Of a stretch of DNA of 64,000 nucleotides, positions 55,952 through 64,000 are shown in pieces. The stretch spans positions 4,840,501 to 4,904,500 of the forward strand of contig NZ_CP117435.1 in assembly GCF_030687495.1 (NCBI RefSeq), in the 5' to 3' direction. The notes under the pieces were generated by a model, which saw only the letters and a program-made list of their open reading frames with translations, was not told where the DNA came from and ran no database searches. How positions within the stretch are numbered: position 1 is the first letter of the stretch; every line of letters begins with the position of its first letter. Source of the DNA: Pseudomonas sp. FP453 (lineage in GTDB: Bacteria; Pseudomonadota; Gammaproteobacteria; Pseudomonadales; Pseudomonadaceae). The position numbers and the translations under genes are program-made.

Positions 55952-56917
55952 GTGTCGGCTTTACAAAAGATTTCCCAGTCGTATCGAGTCGCGTCAACGC
56001 ACTCGCGGCTGGTCAGCACGCAAGACTGCGGCTGGATGCGCCAGCAGTTGCCGGAAGAGCTGGGCGAGTGCTATTCGGAACGCCTGAGCTTCGATGACGA
56101 CCTGATGGTGGTGCGCTCGCGCTATCGCCCGACGCGCAACCTGATTGAAGAAACCGTCAGCCCGCACAACCGCCACATGCTGGTGATTACCTTCGGCATG
56201 CAGGGTGATTCCGGCTACAAAGGGGCGGATGGCGCGGCGGTGTCGTTCAGGGCGGGCTTCACCACCATCACGTCGTTCCAGCTCAGCCTGGGCGAGCGCT
56301 GCTATGAAGCCGGCGCGACGGTGTCGCAACTGCGCCTGTTGATTGGCGAGAGCATGCTCAACAAGTACATCGGCGAGCAGCGTACCCAGCAGATCCTCGG
56401 CAACGGCAACGTGCGCCAACTGGCCTTCCAGAAGACCTCGGCCGCCAGTGCCAGCCATGCCAGCGCCCTGACCCGCTACCTCAACCACGGCGTGACCGGC
56501 ACGCTGGACATGCATATCCACACCCTGAGCCTGCTCTCCGAACAGCTCAAGTTGCTGAGCCCCGCCACCCTCCCGGAAAGCCTGCAATTCAGCGCCACCG
56601 ACATCGAGAAACTGGAGCGTGCGCGCGACATCATGATCGAGCAGATGGACCAACCGCTGACCATCCCCTATCTCTGTGCGGCGGTTGGACTCAACGAGTT
56701 CAAGCTCAAGGAAGGCCTGCACTACCGCTTCAACTCCACCCCGCACCGCATGCTCAACGAGATTCGCATGCGCAAGGCCTACACCCTGCTGGAAAGCGGC
56801 TGCCAGGTGGCGCAGGCGGCCTACCAGGTGGGGTACAAATTCCCGAACAACTTCAGCGCGGCGTTTACGCGATTCTTCGGCAAGACGCCGAAGTCAGTGT
56901 TTGGCAAACGCCGCTGA
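55952..56917 (+). CDS. AraC-family regulator, PchR-type
   Basis: Regulator of 321 aa whose C-terminal double helix-turn-helix (LTIPYLCAAVGLNEFKLKEGLHYRF; VAQAAYQVGYKFPNNFSAAFTRFFGKTP) is of the PchR group that senses a siderophore and activates its own locus. The start is GTG 55952, eight bases after GGGAGGG (55937-55943). It diverges from the receptor gene with Fur-like and palindromic sites between them. P. stutzeri PdtC is an AraC activator of the comparable pdt locus (recalled, not checked). Confidence 0.85.
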   Translation: MSALQKISQSYRVASTHSRLVSTQDCGWMRQQLPEELGECYSERLSFDDDLMVVRSRYRPTRNLIEETVSPHNRHMLVITFGMQGDSGYKGADGAAVSFRAGFTTITSFQLSLGERCYEAGATVSQLRLLIGESMLNKYIGEQRTQQILGNGNVRQLAFQKTSAASASHASALTRYLNHGVTGTLDMHIHTLSLLSEQLKLLSPATLPESLQFSATDIEKLERARDIMIEQMDQPLTIPYLCAAVGLNEFKLKEGLHYRFNSTPHRMLNEIRMRKAYTLLESGCQVAQAAYQVGYKFPNNFSAAFTRFFGKTPKSVFGKRR

Positions 56918-56922
56918 GTGCG

Positions 56923-57792
56923 TCAAGGGTGAGTGGCGGGAGCCAGCTTGAAGGCGGCCTGGGCCTTGGGGTTGGTGAGAATGCTGTAGCGTGTGGTGCG
57001 CGAGACTTTTTGGGTGAGGAAGCGTTCGAATACCGGATCGAAGGTGGCGCGTTGCAGGTTCGGCTGCTCGTCCATCAGGTAGCGCTCACAGAGCACACGA
57101 TAGGCGTCGAGGGTGACGAAGCGCTTGATCCAGAAGTGATAGAAATAGCCCATCAGGAAACCCAGGCTGAAATCGTGATCGATCACCGAATGGGCGCAGC
57201 ACTCAAAATCGATCAGGCGTAGCTGGCCGTCCGGTGCGATCAAAATATTCTTGGGGTGCGGATCCATGTGCACAAACCCTTCGGCGAGCATCTGCGCAAA
57301 CAATCGGAAGACCCGTGGAAGCAGCTCACCGGCCTGCTCCGGGTGCGCGATCAGTCGATCATCCACGCTGCAATGATCTTCAAAAAAACCCACCAGCAGG
57401 TATTCCTCTTTCAGGAACGGGAAGCGTGTTTTATAGCCGAACCCGGCGACACGCGGCACGCTGGCGGACTTGGCAGACACCACGGACAGGTTGATGAACT
57501 CGTTGGTCAAATCGTGCAGGCCGAACGCGCGCTTGAGCCCCAGGTAGTTTTGCAGCTGTTTTTTCCAGTGTTCCAGTTTGTTGTGCTTCAACACCCATCG
57601 GCGCTCGCCCTCCAGCAGGAACACGCCGCGGGTGGCTTCGGGTAGGTCGAGGGTGGTGTGTTGGTGCGGTGCGGCGAGGAAGCGCTGGACCAGGGTGGAC
57701 AGTTCAGGCTGATGGCGGGGGTCGAAATGGAAGGTGATGTCGCCGATGGACGAGGTTTGGAATGCGCGGGTGATGTGGTTGAGGTGACGCAT
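56923..57792 (-). CDS. kinase-fold protein (LPS-kinase/InaA-like)
   Basis: Protein of 289 aa with a protein-kinase-like fold: VAGFGYKTRFPFLKEEYLLV, the catalytic loop FVHMDPHPKNILIAPDG (HxDxxxxN) and the metal-binding DFE (LRLIDFECCAH). Proteins like this include LPS Kdo/heptose kinases (WaaP) and InaA. It converges on the AraC regulator with a 5-base gap. AGGAAG lies before the ATG. The substrate is unknown, and no LPS genes are nearby. Confidence 0.75.
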   Translation of the reverse strand: MRHLNHITRAFQTSSIGDITFHFDPRHQPELSTLVQRFLAAPHQHTTLDLPEATRGVFLLEGERRWVLKHNKLEHWKKQLQNYLGLKRAFGLHDLTNEFINLSVVSAKSASVPRVAGFGYKTRFPFLKEEYLLVGFFEDHCSVDDRLIAHPEQAGELLPRVFRLFAQMLAEGFVHMDPHPKNILIAPDGQLRLIDFECCAHSVIDHDFSLGFLMGYFYHFWIKRFVTLDAYRVLCERYLMDEQPNLQRATFDPVFERFLTQKVSRTTRYSILTNPKAQAAFKLAPATHP

Positions 57793-57865
57793 GGGGTCTT
57801 CCTGACGTGGGGCTATCGACTTTTGCGAAATGGCCCAGCCAGGTAGACCGCGCTAAATCGCGGAC

Positions 57866-57907
57866 AAAAAAAAACCCGGAAATCCTCACTTGCGTGGGCC
57901 TTCCGGA
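57866..57907 (-). terminator. terminator downstream of tRNA-Lys
   Basis: CCGGAA (57876-57881) pairs with TTCCGG (57901-57906). An A9 run at 57866-57874 gives a strong U-tract on the minus strand. Confidence 0.65.
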
Positions 57908-57926
57908 TTTTCTAAACCGCCAAAAA

Positions 57927-58002
57927 TGGTGGGTCGTGTGGGATTCGAACCTACGACCAATTGGTTAAAAGCCAACTGCTCTACCAACTGAGCTAACGAC
58001 CC
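57927..58002 (-). tRNA. tRNA-Lys (anticodon TTT)
   Basis: 76 nt. Minus-strand 5' end GGGTCGTTAGCTCAG, anticodon loop CTTTTAA, T-arm GGTTCGAATCC, acceptor CGACCC with an encoded CCA. All four arms pair. Confidence 0.97.
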
Positions 58003-58065
58003 GCTGTGTGGTGGCGCGTATAATACTGATTTCTAAGGATTATTCAACACCTTATTTTAAATAAA

Positions 58066-58755
58066 TCAGAAATAACGCGTTGGGTCCTTAATTCCGGCCG
58101 CTTGGAAGCCTTCTGCACGCAGTCGGCAGCTGTCGCATTTCCCACAAGCACGGCCGTCATCGTCCGCCTGGTAGCAGGAAACTGTCAGCGAGTAATCGAC
58201 GCCAAGTCCTACACCAGCCTTGACGATATCGGCTTTGCTGAGGTTTTGCAGCGGCGCCAGGATGCGGAAGCCCTGCCCTTCTACACCGGCCTTTGTCGCC
58301 AGGTTGGCCATGCGTTCGAACGACTCGACGAATTCCGGGCGGCAGTCCGGGTAGCCGGAATAATCCACGGCGTTGACGCCGATAAAGATGTCGCGGGCGT
58401 TGAGCACTTCTGCCCAGCCGAGGGCCAGGGACAGGAACACCGTGTTGCGCGCCGGCACGTAGGTGATCGGAATGCCTTCACTCGGCGCTTCCGGCACGTC
58501 GATGCTGCTGTCGGTCAGGGCAGAACCGCCGATGCCGTTGAGGTTCAGGCCGATGACCTTGTGTTCGACCACGCCCATGTCGCGCGCTACACGGGCTGCG
58601 GCGTTGAGTTCGGCACGATGGCGCTGGCCGTAGTCGAAACTCATGGTGTAGCAGCTGTAGCCTTCAGCTTGCGCCATCGCGACTACGGTGGCGGAGTCGA
58701 GGCCGCCGGACAGCAGGATTACGGCGCGTTTTTGATCGTTGGTTTGTGCAGTCAT
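58066..58755 (-). CDS. queC: 7-cyano-7-deazaguanine synthase
   Basis: Converts 7-carboxy-7-deazaguanine to preQ0 with ATP and ammonia in queuosine synthesis. It has 229 aa, the PP-loop [36 protein letters not shown] and zinc cysteines in SCYQ...[10 protein letters not shown]. The ATG at 58755 (MTAQTND) directly follows queE after one base. Adjacent queE makes the preceding intermediate. Confidence 0.96.
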   Translation of the reverse strand: MTAQTNDQKRAVILLSGGLDSATVVAMAQAEGYSCYTMSFDYGQRHRAELNAAARVARDMGVVEHKVIGLNLNGIGGSALTDSSIDVPEAPSEGIPITYVPARNTVFLSLALGWAEVLNARDIFIGVNAVDYSGYPDCRPEFVESFERMANLATKAGVEGQGFRILAPLQNLSKADIVKAGVGLGVDYSLTVSCYQADDDGRACGKCDSCRLRAEGFQAAGIKDPTRYF

Positions 58756-58756
58756 G

Positions 58757-59404
58757 TCAGCGTCCTGGCTCGTCGTTCCAAAGGTATTTGTGCAACTGCA
58801 ATTGCAGGCGCACCGGTAGGTTGTCCGCCACGACCCAGTCGGCAAGGTCGCGGGCGTTCAGGTCGTGGTGGCTGGGAGAAAAAAGCACCTCGCCTGCGCG
58901 ACGGTCCAGGCCGTACTGGATCAGCTTGGAGCTCGCCCAGTCGTAATCGTCACGGGAACAGATAACGAACTTGACCTGATCGTTGGCCGTCAGCAAGTCC
59001 ATGTTCTCGTAGAGGTTGCGATGCGACTCCTTGGAACCTGGGGTCTTGAGATCGACGACCCGGCTTACACGTGGGTCGACCGCAGAAATATCCAGGGCGC
59101 CGCTGGTTTCCAGGGACACCTCGTAACCGGCGTCGCACAACTGCTTGAGCAAGGGGATGGCATTGGGTTGCGCCAGGGGCTCACCGCCCGTCACGCAGAC
59201 GTAGCGTGGCCGGAAGCCGGCAACCTGTTCGAGGATGTCGTCGAGGGTGCGCACAGTGCCGCCACTGAAGGCGTAGGCGCTGTCACAGTATTGGCAGCGC
59301 AGCGGGCAACCGGTCAGGCGCACAAATACGGTGGGCAGGCCAGCAGTGCGCGTTTCACCCTGCAACGAGTAAAAAACTTCGGTGATACGTAATGTGTCTT
59401 GCAT
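58757..59404 (-). CDS. queE: 7-carboxy-7-deazaguanine synthase
   Basis: Radical-SAM enzyme of queuosine synthesis, 215 aa. It has [11 protein letters not shown] at the start, the cluster motif [10 protein letters not shown], and CVTGGEPL. The ATG at 59404 is chosen; a GTG three codons upstream is possible. It is in one unit with queC and lies next to the cpoB-tol group, the usual Pseudomonas order. Confidence 0.95.
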   Translation of the reverse strand: MQDTLRITEVFYSLQGETRTAGLPTVFVRLTGCPLRCQYCDSAYAFSGGTVRTLDDILEQVAGFRPRYVCVTGGEPLAQPNAIPLLKQLCDAGYEVSLETSGALDISAVDPRVSRVVDLKTPGSKESHRNLYENMDLLTANDQVKFVICSRDDYDWASSKLIQYGLDRRAGEVLFSPSHHDLNARDLADWVVADNLPVRLQLQLHKYLWNDEPGR

Positions 59405-59521
59405 AGTCGCCACGGGCGTAACAGCTAAACAGGCTGTCCGCCTCCGTCAGGCACTTCAAGAAACCCCGCCAACGCGTGGGCCCCCAAAAGCGTGTTTCAT
59501 AAAAGGGCGTGGATTCTAACG

Positions 59522-59547
59522 AAAAAACCCGCGCCAGGCGCGGGTTT
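59522..59547 (-). terminator. rho-independent terminator of the pal-cpoB unit
   Basis: AAACCCGCG / CGCGGGTTT with loop CCAGG. The A6 run on the left forms the U-tract for minus-strand RNA, 22 bases past the cpoB stop. Confidence 0.9.
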
Positions 59548-59568
59548 CTTCTAAACGGGCTGCTTTGC

Positions 59569-60402
59569 TTACAAGCGTTGCAGATCCCGTTGGGCCAACT
59601 GGGCAGCGGAAGTCCCCGGATACTGGGCAACCACTTGCTGCAGAATGCCTTTGACCTTGTCGGTATGACCCAGGCGGCGTTCTACATCAGCGAGTTTGTA
59701 CAGCGAATCTGGCACCTTGGCATGCTTGGGATACAGTTGGCTGACCTTGGCAAATGCCTGGCCAGCGCCCTGGAGATCACCTTTGGCCAGGTTGACCTCG
59801 CCCAACCAGTATTGGGCATTGCCCGCGTACTGGCTGTTCGGGTATTTGCGCAGGAAAGCGCTAAATGCCTGGCTGGCTTTATCGAAGTCCTTGGCCTTGA
59901 TCAGGTCGAAGGCTGCATCGTAATACAGCTTTTCCTTCGCAGGATCACCCGGTTCGCTGCTCGCGGCAGGGGCTTGGCTGGCAGCCGCCCCTGCTGCTGC
60001 GCCGCCGATGGCTGCGCTAGGCGCGCCACCGGCAGAAGAATTATCAGGAGTTGCGGCAGGTGCAACGCCGGCTCCAATGCGTCGATCAAGATCCTGGTAA
60101 CGCTCCAGGCCTTCTTGCTTCAGCTGACGCACTTCATTTTGCAGAATTTCAATGGTGCCTTGCTGCTGCGCCAATTGATCCTGCATGCGTTGCAGCTGGT
60201 TGAACAGTTCGCCCTGTGCCGAGGGAGCGGACGTAGCCGCTCCCCCCGCATAGGCGCCGTTCGTGCCATAACCCGCTGGCGGATAACTGCTCCCGCTATT
60301 GTTATAGCCAGAGTTGCTATCTTCCACAGGAACCGCAGCCCACACCGCAAGCGGTGCGAGGCTGAGAGCCAATACAGTTAGAGCACGACGGCACGTTCGC
60401 AT
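59569..60402 (-). CDS. cpoB: cell-division coordinator CpoB (YbgF)
   Basis: Periplasmic TolA-associated protein of 277 aa that links peptidoglycan synthesis to outer-membrane constriction. Signal peptide ends near AVWA; a coiled coil (LFNQLQRMQDQLAQQQGTIEILQ) and an Ala/Pro-rich linker follow. Three TPR repeats close it (YYDAAFDLIKAKDFDKASQAF; NAQYWLGEVNLAKGDLQGA; DSLYKLADVERRLGH). Six bases separate it from pal. Confidence 0.94.
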   Translation of the reverse strand: MRTCRRALTVLALSLAPLAVWAAVPVEDSNSGYNNSGSSYPPAGYGTNGAYAGGAATSAPSAQGELFNQLQRMQDQLAQQQGTIEILQNEVRQLKQEGLERYQDLDRRIGAGVAPAATPDNSSAGGAPSAAIGGAAAGAAASQAPAASSEPGDPAKEKLYYDAAFDLIKAKDFDKASQAFSAFLRKYPNSQYAGNAQYWLGEVNLAKGDLQGAGQAFAKVSQLYPKHAKVPDSLYKLADVERRLGHTDKVKGILQQVVAQYPGTSAAQLAQRDLQRL

Positions 60403-60408
60403 GACGAA

Positions 60409-60909
60409 TTACTTACGCAGTTCGACGCGACGGTTTTGAGCCCAGGACTGCTCGTCGTGGCCAGTAGCAACTGGACGCTCTTTACCGTAGGAAACCAGTT
60501 CCAGTTGGCCTGGAGCAACACCTTGCAGTACCAGGTAGCGCTGAACGGCTTTCGCACGACGCTCGCCCAGTGCCATGTTGTACTCACGAGTACCACGTTC
60601 GTCGGTGTTACCTTCCAGAACAACGCGAGCGCCGTTAGCTTTCAGGTCCTTCGCGTGAACGTCCAGAGCGCGCATGGCTTCTGGTTTCAGGTCCGAACTG
60701 TCGTATTCGAAGTAGAAAGTGGTGATAGCGCGCAGAGCAGCTTCTTCGCTCAGGGAGCCGTCAACTGCACCAGTGTTAGCGCCGTAACCAGCGTTTGGAT
60801 CAACAGCTGCGCCTTCACCGGCATTGTCGCCGCCTTTAGACGAGCAACCAACGGCTACGGACAGAGCCAGAGCCAGAGCAGCAAACTTACCAAACTTCAG
60901 CATTTCCAT
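60409..60909 (-). CDS. pal: peptidoglycan-associated lipoprotein
   Basis: Outer-membrane lipoprotein of the Tol-Pal complex, 166 aa: signal peptide and lipobox AVGC-SSKGG, short linker, and OmpA-like domain with [23 protein letters not shown] and LGERRAKAV. It binds peptidoglycan and TolB. It follows tolB by 55 bases, in the conserved tolQRAB-pal-cpoB order. Confidence 0.97.
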   Translation of the reverse strand: MEMLKFGKFAALALALSVAVGCSSKGGDNAGEGAAVDPNAGYGANTGAVDGSLSEEAALRAITTFYFEYDSSDLKPEAMRALDVHAKDLKANGARVVLEGNTDERGTREYNMALGERRAKAVQRYLVLQGVAPGQLELVSYGKERPVATGHDEQSWAQNRRVELRK

Positions 60910-60964
60910 CGTGAAACTCCTAATGAACCCCAGTGTGTTAAGTACTTCTTTTTGTAGCGCCGCG

Positions 60965-62266
60965 TCAGTTCAGGTAAGGGGACCAGGATGGTTCTCTGAC
61001 TTCGCCTTGAGCGGTAGGAAGTGGGAGCCTTACGCGTCCATTAATGGATACGAGCATCAAGACTCCCCGGCCCTGCTGGCGGGTGGCGTAGATTACCATG
61101 GTGCCGTTGGGCGCAACAGTGGCTGACTCATCAAGGTTGGTATCTGTGAGGATTTTTACGGTTCCGCGCTGCAAATCCTGGGCCGCAACCCGGAAATTAG
61201 TGAAACCATCCTGACGGTGAATCATCACCAACGTCTTTTCATCAGCCGAAAGCTTCGGATTGGCGTTGTAGTTACCAATAAAGGTCACACGTTCCGCACC
61301 ACCGCCGCCCACGCTTGCCTTGTAGACCTGTGGCTTGCCGCCACGGTCGGAAGTGAAGTAGATGGTCGAGCCATCCTTGCCCCAGAACGGCTCGGTGTTG
61401 ATACCTGGGCCGCTGGTCACGCGGGAGATCTGGCGCGAAGCCATGTTCATCACGTAGATATCCGGGTTGCCATCCTTGGACAGCACGAACGCCAGGCGCG
61501 AACCATCCGGCGACCAGGCTGGCGCGCCGTTGAGGCCTTCGAAGTTGGTGATCTGCTCACGACGGCCAGTATCGATGTGCTGGACGAAGATGCGCGGACG
61601 CTTCTGTTCAAAGGACACGTAGGCAATACGCTTGCCGTCCGGCGCAAAACGCGGCGACAGGATCGGCTCACGGGATTGCAGCAGGGTCACGGCGCGAGCA
61701 CCGTCATAGTCCGAACGCTGCAAGGTGTAGCGCGTGTTGTCTACCGAGAAACGCTCAGCCGTTACATAAAGCAGACGCGTCGAGAAAGCACCCTTGATAC
61801 CGGTGAGTTTTTCAAACGACTGGTCCGAAATGTAGTGAGCCATGTCACGCAGTTGTTCAGCTGTGCCCGACACGCTGCCGGTCAAGACCTGCTGCTCGGT
61901 GGCCACGTTGAACAAGGTGTACTGGATCTGCAGGCGACCACCGGCTGGCACGATATTGCCGACCATCAGGTACTGCGCGCCCACGGCTTTCCAGTCGCGG
62001 AACACAACTTCGCTGGCCTGGTTCGGCTGGCTGATCATGTTGCCTTTTGGAATCGGCGCGTAGTAACCGGAATTGCGCAGGTCGTCACTGACGATCTGGG
62101 CCATGTCGTCCGGCAGCACGCTGCCGCCCTGCCAGCCAAACGGTACTACCGCGATCGGGGTGGCCCGATCGCTACCGCTGGTGACCAGGATGTTTTTTTC
62201 ATCCGCCGCCGCTATCCCTGCCATACAGCAAATAACGACAAGCATTCCTCGAAGAAGGTTTCTCAC
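60965..62266 (-). CDS. tolB: Tol-Pal system beta-propeller protein TolB
   Basis: Periplasmic protein of 433 aa with a signal peptide ([17 protein letters not shown]), an N-terminal alpha/beta domain and a six-bladed propeller ([67 protein letters not shown]). It binds Pal and the TolA C-terminus. The GTG start overlaps the tolA stop of the repaired reading frame (GTGA), with GAGGA upstream. Confidence 0.96.
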   Translation of the reverse strand: MRNLLRGMLVVICCMAGIAAADEKNILVTSGSDRATPIAVVPFGWQGGSVLPDDMAQIVSDDLRNSGYYAPIPKGNMISQPNQASEVVFRDWKAVGAQYLMVGNIVPAGGRLQIQYTLFNVATEQQVLTGSVSGTAEQLRDMAHYISDQSFEKLTGIKGAFSTRLLYVTAERFSVDNTRYTLQRSDYDGARAVTLLQSREPILSPRFAPDGKRIAYVSFEQKRPRIFVQHIDTGRREQITNFEGLNGAPAWSPDGSRLAFVLSKDGNPDIYVMNMASRQISRVTSGPGINTEPFWGKDGSTIYFTSDRGGKPQVYKASVGGGGAERVTFIGNYNANPKLSADEKTLVMIHRQDGFTNFRVAAQDLQRGTVKILTDTNLDESATVAPNGTMVIYATRQQGRGVLMLVSINGRVRLPLPTAQGEVREPSWSPYLN

Positions 62267-63338
62267 AAGGCTAGATCCTCAGGTGTGAATGTCATCTTGA
62301 ATGAACGATAGGGAGCGAAGTCGCTTGGTTTCATTCCCTGCATCTCGGTCAACCGGCCAATGTTCTTGACCGCTGCAACCGCCGAACTGTCGAACGAACC
62401 ATCGCCACTGGACTTGGCCACGCTGACCCGAAGTCACCGTACCGTCCGGCAACATGCCGATCTGCAGCACTACTGTCATGCCTTTGCGTGCCGAAGGTGG
62501 ACGCGTCCAACCCTCTGCTGCCCGTGCCCGAATCAGGTCGTCGAAACTGCCCGCGACTTCATCACCACGTTCATCGGGCCAAGGCTTGCTGACGCTGCGG
62601 CGTGTCGGAAAGCAAATCTGCCAAGGCCTGGGCCTTTTTCTCTTCGGCGGATTTGCGTGCTGCTTCCTGGGCCTTTTTCTTGGTGGCGTCGGCGGCAGCT
62701 TTCTTCTTCGCATCATCGGCGACTTTCTTCTTCGCCTCGTCTGCTTCAGCTTTTTTCTTGGCGTCTTCGGCGGCTTTCTTCTTCGCGTCTTCGACTATTT
62801 TCTTCTTGGCTTCCTCAGCGGCCTTTTTCTTGGCCTCTTCTTCGGCAGCTTTCTTGGCTTCTTCTTCAGATTTCTTCTTGGCTATATCAGCCAATTGTTT
62901 CTCTTCGGCTTTTTTGGCTTCGGCAGCTTTCTCGGCTTTCTTGGCTTCATCAGCCTTTTTCGCCTCGTCGGCCTTCTTCGCTTCGTCAGCCTTTTTCGAT
63001 TCCTCGGCCTTTTGAGCCGCCTCTTCTTTCTTTTGTTCCGCAGCAGCCTTCACCGCTTCCTGCTCGACCTTTTTCTGTTCCATCTGTTCGACTTCAGTCT
63101 GGCGCGCAGCCGACTTCTGGGCCTCACCCGCAATCTTCTGATTGGTCTGGGTGGTGGCCTGGCTTTTCGATTTCAGCTGATACAGGGTCGCCTGCACGAT
63201 CGGCTTGGCTGGCGGCAGGTCCGGGGTCATGGCAAAGCTGACGAACAGCATGCCAAACACCAGGACGTGCAGGGCAATTGCCCAGACGCTAGGCCAGAAG
63301 TAGCTTTCCGAGGCGGACGGCTCTCGCTGCTGCTGCAT
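62263..63338 (-). pseudogene. tolA: tolA with two +1 frameshifts
   Basis: Energy-transducing link of the Tol system. The N-terminal helix (FWPSVWAIALHVLVFGMLFVSFAM) and long Lys/Ala/Glu coiled domain are intact to RQQALA. An extra base in the GGG at 62576-62578 then gives R-stop; the next frame continues DERGDEVAGSFDDLIRARAAEGW to GTVTS. A second extra base in the CCC at 62427-62429 shifts again, and the third frame reads SVAKSSGDG ... [12 protein letters not shown] to the stop at 62263. Repairing both gives 357 aa. The C-terminal domain is otherwise perfect. Confidence 0.85.
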
Positions 63339-63799
63339 CAGGGCGCCTCGGTAATCAAGCCAACGTTACCGACGCCGGCCTTCTGCAGCCCGCCCATGGC
63401 GCCCATGACAGAGCCGTAGTCGACAACCTTGTCACCACGAATGAACACCTGGGTGTGCTTGCCGCCTTCGTTGCCGGAGCGGATGATCTTGGTCACCGCG
63501 TCGGTCATCTGCGGCAAGGTCATGGCCTTGTCCTGCTGTTTCTGGGTATCGACTTCGCTGCCAAGGTTCCAGTAGTAGGTCTTGTCAGCCTTGATCGAAA
63601 TGGTCAGGACCTGGGTGTTGTTGTCTTGCGGCAAGGCTTCGCTGGAAACCTTGGGCAGATCAACCTTCACGCCCTGATTGAGCATCGGCGCGGTCACCAT
63701 GAAGATAACCAGCAGTACCAGCATCACGTCGATGTAGGGCACTACGTTCATCTCGGCGACCGGCTTGCGCTTTTTGCGAGCTCGAGCGATTAAAGCCAT
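63338..63799 (-). CDS. tolR: Tol-Pal system protein TolR
   Basis: Inner-membrane protein of 153 aa: one N-terminal helix with the proton-channel Asp (AEMNVVPYIDVMLVLLVIFMV) and a periplasmic domain (VFIRGDKVVDYGSVMGAMGGLQ). It forms the motor with TolQ and drives TolA. The stop overlaps the tolA start (TGATG); it starts 14 bases after tolQ. Confidence 0.96.
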   Translation of the reverse strand: MALIARARKKRKPVAEMNVVPYIDVMLVLLVIFMVTAPMLNQGVKVDLPKVSSEALPQDNNTQVLTISIKADKTYYWNLGSEVDTQKQQDKAMTLPQMTDAVTKIIRSGNEGGKHTQVFIRGDKVVDYGSVMGAMGGLQKAGVGNVGLITEAP

Positions 63800-63813
63800 T
63801 GTGAATTACCTGC

Positions 63814-64000
63814 TTATTCTTCGCTGGTGTGCACTTTACGGTGCAGGATCGCCTGGAATTCATCGGCGAAGGTGTAGTAACGGCCAATCAGGGTTTCGCT
63901 GGTGGCAGCAAAACGGTTGTAGGCAATTACTGCGGGGATAGCAGCGAACAGGCCGATCGCGGTGGCGATCAGGGCTTCGGCGATACCCGGGGCCACGGTG
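63814..64000 (-). CDS. tolQ: Tol-Pal system protein TolQ (C-terminal end only)
   Basis: The last ~62 residues of the ExbB/TolQ-family motor protein, cut by the window edge. [30 protein letters not shown] is the third transmembrane segment with the conserved Thr/Gly-rich pore face, followed by the short cytoplasmic tail ending HTSEE. Start lies outside the window. Confidence 0.95.
   Translation of the reverse strand, partial: TVAPGIAEALIATAIGLFAAIPAVIAYNRFAATSETLIGRYYTFADEFQAILHRKVHTSEE

Overview
The window looks like the chromosome of a fluorescent-group Pseudomonas. It has high GC, Pseudomonas gene order at several core loci (rnm-yciO-scpA-scpB-rluB; queE-queC beside cpoB-pal-tolBARQ; arcDABC; gcvH-gcvP-sdaA-gcvT next to a GcsR-type activator), and many inverted REP pairs built on GTGGGAGC[T/G]GGCTTGCC[T/C]GCGAT. 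The species cannot be fixed from sequence alone.

Layout. 1-7.1 kb: the end of a TrkH potassium transporter, an OruR-like AraC regulator, a DUF962 protein, two tiny genes, an MFS transporter, the ribosome-rescue factor ArfB, a pentapeptide-repeat protein and an AroP-type aromatic amino acid permease with TyrR/PhhR-like boxes far upstream. 7.7-12.4 kb: the minus-strand operon rnm-yciO-scpA-scpB-rluB. 12.5-18.1 kb: yciB, yciI, a Cpx-like set (response regulator, Spy/CpxP-like periplasmic protein, histidine kinase) and a CaiB-type CoA transferase. 18.3-25.4 kb: two divergent ArcD antiporters, then arcA-arcB-arcC (arginine deiminase pathway) and DUF5064. 25.6-33.5 kb: a TyrR-family sigma54 activator (GcsR-like), its operator/IHF/-24,-12 control region, and gcvH-gcvP-sdaA-gcvT; gcvT carries a +1 frameshift. 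33.9-37.4 kb: a cold-shock protein, an RDD membrane protein, nadA and a FadL-like outer-membrane protein.

37.6-56.9 kb is the accessory highlight. Thirteen minus-strand genes, many joined by ATGA/GTGA overlaps, are headed by a TonB-dependent receptor and face a PchR-type AraC regulator. They encode a methyltransferase, a siderophore-type MFS permease, a ThDP enzyme, an acyl-thioester-reductase/aminotransferase fusion, a MoeZ-like E1-rhodanese, a JAMM peptidase, a MoaD/CysO-like sulfur carrier ending in Gly-Gly, a two-half CaiB protein, an acyl-adenylating ligase, an acyl-CoA dehydrogenase, a second MFS transporter and a GH88-like protein. Fur-like boxes lie in the receptor/regulator gap and before the MoeZ gene. 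I read this as a thiocarboxylate metallophore locus, related in gene content to the pdt (pyridine-2,6-bis(thiocarboxylic acid)) and qbs (thioquinolobactin) systems; the product is not established.

57-64 kb returns to core genome: a kinase-fold protein, tRNA-Lys(TTT), queC, queE, cpoB, pal, tolB, tolA, tolR and the end of tolQ. tolA carries two +1 frameshifts. Together with gcvT, all three indels turn GG into GGG (or CC into CCC), so assembly error must be excluded before any of these genes is called dead.
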